Shown here one piece after another: positions 1-38,055 of a stretch of DNA of 64,000 nucleotides. The stretch is from contig NC_090964.1 in NCBI RefSeq assembly GCF_040807025.1, positions 8,518,214 through 8,582,213 on the forward strand, read 5' to 3'. The DNA is from Struthio camelus (lineage: Eukaryota; Chordata; Aves; Struthioniformes; Struthionidae). The notes under the pieces were generated by a model, which saw only the letters and a program-made list of their open reading frames with translations, was not told where the DNA came from and did not search any database. The stretch's first letter is position 1. The number at the start of each line of letters is the position of its first letter. The translations under genes were made by a program, and so were the position numbers.

Positions 1-2374
1 CAGTGAGGGGTCCCCGGGATGAGCTGGGCACTGAGACACCAGCAGGATTGCTCGGTGTCCCCAGACTGCCAGTTGGCTGATTGTCTGCTTGTGTGTGCGC
101 GTAACCTACCATACAGCAGTACAAAGGCTCTTCAAGGCAAGCTGCTCCTGCTCGCTCACTGCTCTGCACTGCCAAGACATCCCTGGAGAAAGCCCCCGAG
201 TGGGGACTGGCCAGGGGCTGGAGATAACGCAGCAGAAGTAGCTCCTGCTGTTCCACTCATCGCTGCAAGGAGAGATAATTGGCTTGTGGCTGTGGTCCAA
301 GGCTGGGCCCTGCTGGAAGGAGCCAAGCTCCCTGCCAGTTCCTGTGCTTCTGCCTGGCCTGGCTTTTTGTCTTAAGAAGCTTTTTCTAATGGAAGCTCCT
401 GTTTCCTGCTGCAAGAGCAGCAGTTTCTCTAAGAGCCGAAGGCTGATGCTTTCCCCTCTGCAGTGGTCCCAGCTGCACTACTTTCCTCTGCTGGGTTTTG
501 AGTACTTCTAGTTAAATTCTCCAAGCAAAGTACAGTGCTTGCTGTTACCTGTGGCTTGCTGTTACCTGAGCACTTCTGGGCAGGCAGTGATCTGGGTCAC
601 CCTGGTGGGAGCAGAGCCTCTCCCTTGTGCCCAGTTCAGCCCTTTCAAAGCCGCGGTCCAGCCCACTGACTGCTTCAACCTCTGCCTTGGCTGCAAAGTT
701 CAACTGATTGTCTCTCAGCCTGGGGGTAGGCAAGTGCAGATGGTACTTGCTGGCTGAGACTGGCTGTGTGTTAATTCATCTGATACCCTCCCCCAAACAC
801 ACAAACCCCCATCTTGGCTGCACCAGGCTTCATGTAGCTGCTAGGGTTACCAGCCTTGCTGTGCTCACTGGGTGTCCTTCACTTAAACCACGTTTCCACT
901 GCTTGCAATGCTTCCTTTCGACCCACAGCCTTTGTCCCTGGTGCGGTGTCCTCCTAATGTTGTAAAATACCCCTCAGTGGATGTTGCTAGTAAGAGTTAT
1001 CCTAAAGGGACAGAGCCCACGCCCCTGTCTCTGGCCTTTCAAGTATTGATTTTATCCGTGGTACCTATGTCATTCTGCCTCTTTGAGGGCTGCTTAATTG
1101 GAGCTATGGGTTTCCTTCTATTTCTGGATAATGTTAACCTAGGGTACTTGGGGAGTTATTTTTCCTTTGGGCAGATTCTTTAACACAGCTGCCTGCACAT
1201 GTGTGGGGGTGGTGGTGGTGACTTCAGGCCCATGCATGAGAGCTTGTCAGTACTGGAAAAGCCACGAGGTGCAGGGATCGTGCTGTAGCGCAGCTCCTGC
1301 TTCGTGGCGTCGAAGGGGCCCAGCAGAGCCCCTGAGCTGTGCTGCCGCCTTGCCCTGTCCTGGGCTCTGACACGGCCCGAGGAGGCTGCTGTGTTCATGC
1401 TGTACGGAGGCAGGAGCCAAGTTTAGCTGCAGCAGGAAAACCTGTCATAGGTTGGTGCCCTGATACTGGTGGGGCTGTTTCTGCTGAAGGGCTGCGTGGT
1501 GCTGCCGCGGCAGGGGCTGCCGGGCTGTGTTGCTGTGGAGCGTGAAGGTGTGAGTCCTGGCTGCATCCCAGGCCCACAGCGGAGCTGCCGAGAGTGCAGC
1601 GCTCTCATCTGTGTCATTTTTTTTTTCTTTAGTCCAATTAACCATTTGGTTGTCTGTGCAATATTCTCTCTTCTGAACTATTCTGCATCTCCCTGAGCCT
1701 TTTCTAGCTGGGGTGAAAACCAGAAACAATTCTAACAGCTGGTGGTTTTGTAATGACGACTTTCTCCAAACCTTTTACAGACTTGCAGTTAACAGCAATT
1801 AAAGGAATTCTACAGAGTCGCTGCCTGTACTGGGTGTCCTCATTTCGTCTGCCGGCAGGGTGGGGGCTGCCCAGAGGGTCTGTGTCTCTTGGACTGGTTT
1901 TGATTTCTTTTCCCTCCCACCTCCGCCGAGGGACATGCGCTTGGTTGGGAGGATGCTGGAAGAGAGGGATAGGGCATGCTGGGCTGTCCTTTGGCTTAGT
2001 GCCTTGGCTGCATCTTCTCCGTAGTGGCTAGCCAGGCAGGGGAAGGGCTGGGGTGAAGCTTCCCGCCCTGCTCGTGGCCAGGGACACACGGCCGTGGATC
2101 CGCCGGCTGTGTGAGACGTGCCAGTGCTTGAGATGGTCTTGGGAAGGTGGGCAAACGCTGCTCAAAGCTCCTTGGAGCACGTATAAAGCACGCCTTGTTC
2201 TCAACTCATGAAGGCCAGGGGCTTTGGGTGAACAGATGAAATGCCTGAGCATGGGCTAGACCCATCATCTTGGCTCTGCCAGCCAAGGCCTGGCCTGGCC
2301 TGCCCCCCGCGGGATGGATGGGTGGGAAACACTGACGTGAAAATGTATCAGCGTTTTAGAAGCAATCCGTCCCC
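1..2374. other. Non-coding stretch, no gene recognised
   Basis: No open frame here resembles a known protein and none is flanked by convincing splice sites. The plus strand is T- and CTG-rich, with a poly-T tract near 1618-1628 and an ATTAAA hexamer near 1798. It could be the 3' UTR or an intron of a plus-strand neighbour lying outside the window, but this cannot be decided from sequence alone. It ends at the polyadenylation signal of TSSK3, which runs the other way. Confidence 0.4.
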
Positions 2375-2380
2375 TTTATT
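2375..2380 (-). other. TSSK3: Polyadenylation signal of TSSK3
   Basis: TTTATT on the plus strand reads AATAAA on the minus strand, about 26 nt beyond the TSSK3 stop codon. The 3' UTR is therefore very short, which is common for testis transcripts. Confidence 0.65.
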
Positions 2381-2405
2381 TGGGGACAGCATTGACGAGC
2401 CCTTC

Positions 2406-3651
2406 TCAGGGGCTAGTCAGCCACGGGTGCCAGCTGACTTCCTCGATGGAAGGCCTCAGGATCATATCTGGCTCCAGGAGGCTTTTCAGGAGGTCCTGGC
2501 ACTCCTCGGAGACCCCCAGGTGCCTTGGCAGGGAGACCCCTTTCTGCTGCTGGCGCAGCATCTTGGGGATGTCCGTGTCGTCGAAGGGCAGGCTGGCGCA
2601 CAGCATCACGTAGAGGATGACACCCGTGCTCCAGACGTCACCCTTGCGGCTGTCGTGGGGGACGCCCTGCAGCACCTCGGGCGCCGCGTAGGCCGTGCTG
2701 CCGCAGAAGGTCTGGCTCAGCTCCTTGCGGTTCCTGGGCAGCAGCTTGGCAAAGCCGAAGTCCGTCAGCTTCAGGGTGAAGCCCTGCAGCAAGGCGTTCT
2801 CGCACTTGAGGTCGCGGTGCGCCACGCCACAGCCGTGGCAGTACCGGATGGCCTCGACCAGCTGGTGGAAGAGGGCCCTGGCGCGGCGCTCGGGCAGGGG
2901 CCCTTCGTGCAGCACGCAATCGAAGATGTCCCCGTCCTCCGCCAGCTCCATCACCAGGTAGATCTTCCCTTCGGCAGACTCCAGCATCTCATACACACGG
3001 ATGATGTTCTTGTGGTCCAAGCGCTGGACGATCTGGAGCTCCCGGGGCAGGAATCTCTGGATAAACTCTGCGGCGAGAGAAAGAGGGGTTTGCTTGCACT
3101 GCGGGGATGAGGACGGCCCTTCGTCCCTGAGCTGCTGGCTCCTGTCACCCCTCCAGGGCTTGGCCAAAGGGGTGGGTGGAGAGAGGGAAGGTCCTTTCAC
3201 GGGGGCCCTATTCCTTATGGCCTTGCACCGAGCATCCCTGCAGGGCTTCTCCCAGAGCGATGCAGGGACCGGGGACGCAGGGAAGCACGGCCTGATGCCC
3301 CGGGCTGTGCTTTCTGCCTGCAGCAGGGAAATGCGGGAGCTCTCCCACCCCCCTGGAGCTCGGGGGCAGCTGGAGCCCCCCAAGACGCTGCCTCCTCTCC
3401 TGCTCCTCGGAGGAAAGTTTGGGAAACTAGTTTTCTGCCAAGAACGAGAAGCCTCCAAGGAGAGACCGAGCCTCAGCCTGGAGTCCTCTCCGGTGTCATC
3501 TCTTACCATCTGGACCTTCCTTCTTATCAATAATTTTAACAGCCACTTTCTTCTGGTGCTTTTTGGAGAAAGCCTCCTTCACTTTGGAGTAGGTTCCCTC
3601 CCCAATGGTCTTGCCCAACTGGTAGCCATTGACGAGCAAAATCTCCTCCAT
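2406..3651 (-). CDS. TSSK3: Testis-specific serine/threonine kinase 3
   Basis: Two exons on the minus strand: 3651-3507 and 3067-2406. The intron reads GTAAGA to CCGCAG and splits the Glu codon at residue 49. The protein is 268 aa, the same length I recall for human TSSK3, and begins MEEILLVNGYQLGKTIGEG. It is essentially a bare protein kinase domain. The glycine-rich loop is GEGTYSKV, the catalytic Lys is in VAVK (residue 39), the HRDLK catalytic loop has Asp134, the DFG motif is at 151-153, and APEVLQ follows the activation loop. All catalytic residues are intact. TSSK3 is a post-meiotic kinase needed in spermatid development. Longer open frames here run into the intron and are not the protein. 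The start ATG is fixed by alignment to the family N-terminus. Its 5' end faces FAM229A. Confidence 0.96.
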
Positions 3652-4513
3652 CTCCTCTCGCAAACCGGGCCCGTCCGTTCTCTCAGGTCATCGCACAGCA
3701 ACTCCGCGAGAGCATCCCAGCGCCCGGCGGCCGCCCGCGCCCCCGGCTGGCATCTGCTGCAGCCGCCGCGCCGCTGCGTCCCCGGCCCGGGCAAAGCCCC
3801 CGGGAAAGGGGGCACCTAGGGACATTTTAAGATGCGCGTGTCCTATTGTGATGCAGGTGACGCTGCGTGAATCGGGTGATGGAGGGGCGCCCGAACGGGC
3901 AGTGGCTCGGGGGCAGCGGTGATGGGCTGCGCTGAAACGACCTCCTGGCAGGCGCCGTGAGCAGGTGGCGGTCGGGGTGCGGGGCTGGGGGGCCCTCCGG
4001 GTGCTCCCCATCCTTTTGCTGTCTCTGATCTCCCTGCGTCCTGTCCCTGCTGCTCTGTTCCCCCCCAGGGCAGGATTTGGGGAGGTGGCGGGGGGGTTCG
4101 GAGCAGGAGGCGACACGCGGGAAACGCTCCGCTCCTCGGCGGCATCCTCCACCTCCGGCAGTGGCCCCGCAGGGAAAGACCCCGGGCGGCCGAGCGTTGC
4201 CCACGCACCCCACGCTGGACCCGGCCCCTGCTCTCGCCTCTCCGTCCAGCTCGAGTTTTTCCAGCCGGGGAAGCGGGGAGCAGGGGGTTTTCCCGGTGGC
4301 GCGGGTGCCGGCGGCATTGTGATGCGGGGGCGCGCGGCGGGTCACAGAGCACCTGGCCCCGCTGCCGCCACCGCGCTCAGCTCAGGCAGGGACGCCGCCG
4401 AGCCACCGCACGCGCCACGGGGCCCGGCCAGCGCCCCGCAGCGTGGGGCCGGGGGGTCGGCTGCCGCCCCGCGCGCCTGCCCTAACCCCCCCGCTCTCCT
4501 CTCCGCTCGCCCA
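3652..4513. promoter_or_regulatory. Divergent GC-rich spacer between TSSK3 and FAM229A
   Basis: This CpG-rich interval separates the divergently transcribed TSSK3 and FAM229A coding regions. It should hold both promoters and the untranslated first exon of FAM229A, because a good acceptor (CGCCCAG) ends at 4514, just before the FAM229A start exon. No TATA box was evident. The long open frames on both strands are by-products of high GC and match no known protein. Confidence 0.5.
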
Positions 4514-4529
4514 GGTCTAGGGCTCGGAC

Positions 4530-5154
4530 ATGAACTCCCAGGAGACCCCGCAAGCTCGGAGGTTTCCCATAGAGGCGGGCGACTCTCCCGGCCTGGCCGT
4601 GGCTCCCGAAACGCAGGAGCCGGTAGCCGCTCAGCAGAGCGCGGGAAGGTAAGGGCTGTGCCCCCTCCGTGTCCCCTCCTTGGCGAACACAGCTGTTTTG
4701 CTCCCCAAAACATCACCCCAACGGCCCGAGACCCTCCGTCCTGCGGGGGGGCCAGGTTGGCCCCCCGCTTTCCTGCATGCCTGAGGGCTTTCTCGGGACA
4801 AGGTGCGCTGTGCCGTGCCGTGCCGTGCAACGCTGTGCCGTGCCCCGCGATGCTGCGCCGTGCTGCTCCACGCAGCCCAAGCAATGGCATGCAGTGCTGT
4901 GCCATGCCGTGCCGTGCCGTGTTGTGGCGTGCCATGCTGGGCCATGCCGGGCCATTTTCTGCCACGCCATGCCGTGCCGTGTCATGCTGTGCCACGCTGT
5001 GGCATGCCGTGCCGTGCCGCTGGGCTAACCCTGCTCTCTCTCCCTCCGCAGGCAGCTGCGACGATGCCCCGGGAGCCACTGCCTGACCCTGCCCAACATC
5101 CCCATTGACGTTTTCATTGCCATGGGTGGGAACCGCCGGCCTCGCACCACCTAA
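4530..5154 (+). CDS. FAM229A: FAM229A-like small protein
   Basis: Two coding exons, 4530-4648 and 5052-5154, with a GTAAGG to CCGCAG intron that splits an Arg codon. They encode 73 aa. The N-terminal part contains RRFPIEAGDSPGLA and the C-terminal exon contains LRRCPGSHCLTLPNIPID, then VFIAMGG. These are the hallmark motifs of the FAM229 family. IEAGDSPGLA and PIDVFIAMGG fit FAM229A better than FAM229B, and TSSK3 is also its neighbour in mammals. The function of the family is unknown. The protein is shorter than the human FAM229A model I recall. Upstream, an acceptor at 4513-4514 implies a non-coding first exon. The single intron carries a pentanucleotide repeat. Confidence 0.9.
4804..5021 (+). 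repeat. Degenerate TGCCG pentanucleotide repeat
   Basis: An impure tandem array based on TGCCG/TGCCA fills much of the FAM229A intron. Units are frequently mutated to TGCTG or TGCCA. It creates long spurious open frames on both strands. Confidence 0.85.
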
Positions 5155-5234
5155 CGGCCCCCGCGCCGGCGCGGCACGAACGGCCCCGGAGCGGGAGAGC
5201 AGCGCGGGACACGCGGATCGGCGACGCACTTTAT

Positions 5235-5240
5235 AATAAA
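5235..5240 (+). other. FAM229A: Polyadenylation signal of FAM229A
   Basis: AATAAA lies about 80 nt after the FAM229A stop codon and about 200 nt before the KPNA6 promoter. The two genes are tightly packed head to tail. Confidence 0.75.
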
Positions 5241-5323
5241 AGGACTTCTTAGAGCGTTTCGGCGCCTCTCCTCCTGGCCTGCTGCCCGCCACCGGGGTTT
5301 TGGGGGTTGGGACGGGACGGGGC

Positions 5324-5378
5324 GGTGCTGGTGCTGGTGCTGGTGCTGGTGCTGGTGCTGGTGCTGGTGCTGGTGCTG
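5324..5378 (+). repeat. GGTGCT hexanucleotide microsatellite
   Basis: About nine perfect tandem copies of GGTGCT lie between FAM229A and the KPNA6 promoter. A perfect array of this size is likely to vary in length between individuals. Confidence 0.95.
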
Positions 5379-5379
5379 C

Positions 5380-5572
5380 GCTGCCGCCCCCGGCCGCTGG
5401 GGGCGCCCTTGCGGCGCGGGGCGCTCCTTTAAGGGGCGGGGCGCCCGCAGCGCTGGAGGAGGTTTGTCCCTTCGCGGCCGCCGTTCGCCGTCTTCTCCCC
5501 TCGCCCTCCCTCTGTCGCTGCCCGCCATATTGTGGCCGCCGCAGCTCGGGAGCCGCAGCCGGAGGAGCCGCG
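5380..5572 (+). promoter_or_regulatory. KPNA6: CpG-island promoter and 5' UTR of KPNA6
   Basis: This GC-rich block contains a GGGGCGGGGC Sp1-type box near 5435 and CGCCATATT near 5523, which matches the YY1 consensus. It leads straight into the first coding exon. There is no TATA box, as expected for a housekeeping gene. The exact start site cannot be fixed from sequence. Confidence 0.6.
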
Positions 5573-27148
<21,576 letters not shown>

Positions 27149-28490
27149 TGTGCCCAGAGGGGAAAAGAATACTACAAACTTGCCAGGAAGCAACTGGGAG
27201 CAGCTGATGGTCCCACCCCCCTCCTTGCAAATGGAAGGCTAAACACCCACTCCACCTGTTAGGAAGCAACTCCTCCTTCAGAAACAACTAGAAGCAGTGC
27301 TTTGTCCTCATGGAGAGAAGGGGAAGTTCTTACACTTTTTCTTTTTGCTGCTGCATATGTGTCTTTAAAGCAGGCATCTGGGTGGAGGAAGGACACTGAG
27401 ATAACAGATTGCACCTCTTGTGGGTTTTTTTTTTTCTTCCTCTTTGTGGTGATCTCCCAAATGTCACTTTTTACCTTGGGTACTTAAAATTGAGATTTCA
27501 GCATTGGGTTGGGTAAGAACACATAGAAAGTGAGCATTCTGATGACAATAATTCTGGAAACCTGGGTTGATCTATTTAATTTTTTTGCACATGTTACTCT
27601 TATTAAAGACTCTAATTTGCCAAGAGCAAAGTTTAGCCCTGGCCTTTCTGCGACCCTCCTTCAGTGGACAGTCCTGTTGGACCTGGGCCAAGTTCCCCTG
27701 AAATATACTGTAAATGGACAGAGAAGCAGGGAAGTCTCCCAATCCTGGGAAAGCTTTCTGGGGGAAGGATTCTTCTTTTTTTTTTTTTTTTTTCCTGGAG
27801 AACTGCTAGTGGTATTTACAAGGAAAAAAGCAACAAAACCCCAAAGATGGTAACTATGAAGAGGGTGGGATGCTTGGGTGGTTTTTGAAAGAGGAAGCAC
27901 AGCTGCCATTGCACAGGCTTTGTTTGCATTGCTACTGACTGAAGTCACAAACTGTTGAAATGATGAAACCCATCTTCATTCTTACTTGAAGTTTTTTTTT
28001 TTCCTCCTCTCATGAAACCATGTTTTGAATTTTGGGGTTTTTTGGCTGGGTTGGGGTGGATCATAATATGGGCTGGGGAGGAAGAGGGCATAGCTACACT
28101 TGACAGCAGTGTTGTGTGCGGTGTTAACTTCAGTAGCAACAGGCCTGAGTTTTCAGGTTTACCTCCTGCTCACAGTTGGATCATGTACATTTTACTTCAA
28201 AAGGAAGAATCAAATCCCTGTATTTTTTATATTATATATAGGTAGATATTTGTCTAATTGGGCTTCAGAGAAAAATATATATGAAATTTCTGTAATTTAT
28301 GTAAATAGAATACTGTGAGGCAGGCATACCTGGAAATGACGGTCTGTGAGCTCACTCACTGGTTGTCCTGCTTCTTTTCCTCTGTTTACTCATGTACTGT
28401 ATAAGCAAACATAGATCTGTCTTAAACTCCTCTACCTGCCTTGAGTTTACTTAGCCAAGATCTCATTAAAAAACAAACTAAAAGGGGGCG
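27149..28490 (+). other. KPNA6: KPNA6 3' untranslated region
   Basis: About 1.3 kb follow the KPNA6 stop codon without another gene. The region has poly-T tracts near 27777 and 27991 and an AT-rich patch near 28230-28250. The best polyadenylation signal is ATTAAA at 28465-28470, immediately before GC-rich promoter DNA of TXLNA. Confidence 0.7.
28465..28470 (+). other. KPNA6: Polyadenylation signal of KPNA6
   Basis: ATTAAA sits at the sharp boundary between AT-rich 3' UTR and the next CpG island. No AATAAA hexamer was noticed nearer to the stop. Confidence 0.6.
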
Positions 28491-28651
28491 GGCCAGGCTG
28501 CGGAGAGCGAAACCGCTGCGGGGGCGGCCCGGGGGCCGAGCCCCGCGCTGGTGAACGAGTAAGCGACAGCGGCGCCTCGGACGGCGGTGGGGCTCGGCGG
28601 CCCCCCCCCCCCCCCCCCCAAATCCCGGGCGGGCCCTCAGCGCCGGTAACG

Positions 28652-28830
28652 GCCGCCCCGCGCGCGGCACGCCGGGAGCGGTAGTTCGCGCCCCCCCCCT
28701 CCGGCCCCGCGCGCGGCACGCCGGGAGCGGTAGCTCGCGCCCCCCCCCGGCCCCGCGCGCGGCACGCCGGGAGTGGTAGTTCGCGCCCCCCCCTCCGGCC
28801 CCGCGCGCGGCACGCCGGGAGCGGTAGTGC
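28652..28830. repeat. 46-49 bp promoter minisatellite, about 4 units
   Basis: Four near-identical units start their shared core at 28666, 28715, 28761 and 28809. Each core read on the minus strand gives ACTACCGCTCCCGGCGTGCC or a one-base variant. Poly-C runs of varying length separate the cores. Confidence 0.9.
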
Positions 28831-29152
28831 CACCGGCGGACCCGCCGCCACTGCCGCCTCTCACCGGTATTTCCCGGCGGGCCTCGCGGCGCCGCAGCCG
28901 CTGATTGGCCGGCGGCGCGGGGGGCGCATGCGCGATGCGCGCACGCTGGGAGGCCCGGGCCGGAGCCGTGGCCTGAGCGCGGAGGCCGGAGGGAGGCGGG
29001 CAGAGAGCCGCCGCCGGCTGCGGGACCGGCGGGGCGGCGCCGGGGAGGAGGCCGCTCCGTCTTCGCTTCCCTCTGATGTGCCGGGGTGCCGCCGGCTCCT
29101 GCTCCCTGATTGGCTGAGGAGGGAGGGGGGTGACGCGTCAGACCCCTGGCGG

Positions 29153-29181
29153 TGACGTCACGGGGTACGTGGATGACGTCA
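29153..29181 (+). promoter_or_regulatory. Twin cAMP-response elements
   Basis: Two perfect palindromic TGACGTCA sites lie at 29153-29160 and 29174-29181, 21 bp apart. A related palindrome, TGACGCGTCA, lies at 29131-29140. CREB/ATF family factors bind the 8-bp form. Confidence 0.8.
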
Positions 29182-29261
29182 TTGCGGTGGTTGGGGGTGT
29201 GTGTGTCCGCCTGGAACGTCATGTCGGGGTGGGGAGGGGGGGCAAGGCCCTGGGGGTGCCA

Positions 29262-29785
29262 TGGGGCGGGCTGTTAACGGGGGAGTAGGGCCGGGCCGGG
29301 GGTGTTAACGGGGGTGGTGACCGGGGTGGGGGGAAGAGGCTGGGGGGCAGGAGTGGGGCACGGCTGTGGGGAGCAGGTGGGGGGTATAGCGAGGGAGCAG
29401 GAGTGGGGCACAGCTTGGGGGAGCAGGCGGGGGGTACAGCGGGGGGCATGTGTGGGGCATGGCTGAGGGGGGCAGGCACGGGGGTGGCTGGGGGGCAGGT
29501 GAGGGGTACAGCGGGGGGCATGTGTGGGGGTGGCTGTGGGGGAGCAGGCAGGGAGTATTGGCTGGGGGACAGGAGTGGGGCACGGCTGTAGGAAGCAGGC
29601 AGGGGTACAGCGGGGGGCAGGAGTGGGGCACGGCTGTGGGGAACAGGCGGGGGTACAGCAAGGGGGCATGTATGGGGCACGGCTGAGGGGGGCAGGCACG
29701 GGGGGTGGCTGGGGGGCAGGGATGGGGGTGACCGGGGGGCAGGCAAGGGGTACAGCGGGGGGGCAGGTGTGCGGCACACCTCGGG
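29262..29785 (+). repeat. G-rich minisatellite in presumed TXLNA intron 1
   Basis: Diverged tandem units are built from GGGGTACAGC, GGGGGGCAGG, AGTGGGGCACGGCTG and GGGGAGCAGG. The plus strand is strongly G-rich, so its complement gives long proline-rich minus-strand open frames that are not genes. Confidence 0.9.
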
Positions 29786-30434
29786 GGTCGGTACGGAGCG
29801 GGCAGGAGGGGCAGCGTTAGCTGTGGGGCAGCGCAGGGGTGCCGGCGGCGAGGGCAGGGGGTGCCGGGGCGGCGCGGCCGGGCGGGGCGGGGTGCGAGGA
29901 GCTGCCCCTCGCCCGGGGTGCTGCGGAGCCGGCCGTCGTCCGCCGGCGCCTGGGGCAGCGCGCGGGGGCTGCGCTGTTTCCAGCAGCAGCGGAGGAAAAG
30001 GAGCGCCCGGGGGCTCGGCGAGAGCGGGGCGCTGGGTGCCGCGGGCCTGCCGTGGGAGGGGGCGCAGCCTCGCCGGCCTGGGGGCGCGTGATGCGCGTGC
30101 TTGGCTGCTGCGCCTGCTCCTCGTTTTCGCCCGTGTTTTGCTTCGGCAGCCGTGTCCTGGGCTGCTCTCTCGGAGAAAGCTCGGGTCTCCCTGGGCGATG
30201 ACTGCAAAACTGCAGCAAAGGCTTTTTCCCACCTCTTGCAGAACGCTCCCTTGGCTCTAGACTAGGAGCACTGGCTGCCTCTGCTTTGTAATTAGTATCG
30301 TGATTGGAGCAGAGAACGCGGGGGAAAGAGTCAGGGAGAACATACCCTGCTGGGGGAGAGAGGAGGGAGACGAGCGGGGAGCTGAGCTCGGGCTGTTCGT
30401 TGTGGCTCACGGTGATGCTAGTTAATCTTTTCAG

Positions 30435-30482
30435 CGCTGAGCTCCAGCTCTGCCTGGGAGCTGCACACTTTCCTCCAGCCAG
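30435..30482 (+). other. TXLNA: Candidate non-coding 5' exon of TXLNA
   Basis: A 48-nt segment is bounded by a good acceptor (AATCTTTTCAG ending at 30434) and a good donor (CCAG, then GTATGC, from 30483). It lies between the CpG island and the first coding exon of TXLNA. It could be an alternative untranslated exon. Splice-site shape is the only evidence. Confidence 0.25.
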
Positions 30483-31045
30483 GTATGCGTTTTTGTTTTA
30501 GTTGGTGCTGACTTTTCTCCTGCGGAGGCTTTGGTCTCTGGGTCTTCCGCGTAGACAGGGGATTTATTGCCAGTGTGCACAGATCACTCTCAGCTGTGAA
30601 ACATGTTTCTTAGCAGGGAGGAGAAATGTTCCAAGAGGAAAATATGGTGGGGCAAGGGGAAGTAACAGTGCTGAGAAAGATGTGCCCTACATGCTGCACG
30701 TGATTCGGGATTTGCTGCCTTGCCCTAGAAGGGGCTGCTTCTAGCATTTCTCAACTGGAAGAAGAATTATTCTGATATAGAGGCCTTTGCGTTCAGGCGC
30801 AAATCGCAAAATGCTGCTTTCCTCTGCGCTGAGCCGCAGGTGGGATAGTGGCAGCTGGCAGTGGGGAAGCAGCCTCCCCAGGGACGAGTTGCTTCTCCGT
30901 TCTGAGTTCATCGGTTCTCGTTGACTCCCCAGCAAGGTGATGAATCCTGCTATAACCCCCTAATCTGTTACTTCTTAAAATTAAACGTAGTTGCTGTTTC
31001 TCTTTTGCTAGGGTTTGTTGAGACTGAGTGGGGAGAAAAGTCGTG

Positions 31046-38055
<7,010 letters not shown>

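Larger units (their letters stand above)
28483..29215 (+). promoter_or_regulatory. TXLNA: CpG-island promoter of TXLNA
   Basis: The composition jumps to very high GC right after the KPNA6 poly(A) signal. Visible elements are a poly-C run (28602-28619), four ZNF143-like sites, an inverted CCAAT box (GATTGG near 28902), a GCGCATGCGC NRF1-type site near 28925, a second inverted CCAAT box (GATTGGCTG near 29108) and two CREs at 29153 and 29174. These are typical of TATA-less housekeeping promoters. The non-coding first exon of TXLNA should start here, but its ends cannot be fixed from sequence. Confidence 0.7.

Noticed and set aside
29219-30410. Long proline-rich minus-strand open frames (up to 337 codons)
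   Set aside because: They are the complement of the G-rich minisatellite in TXLNA intron 1, with no homology and overlapping frames.
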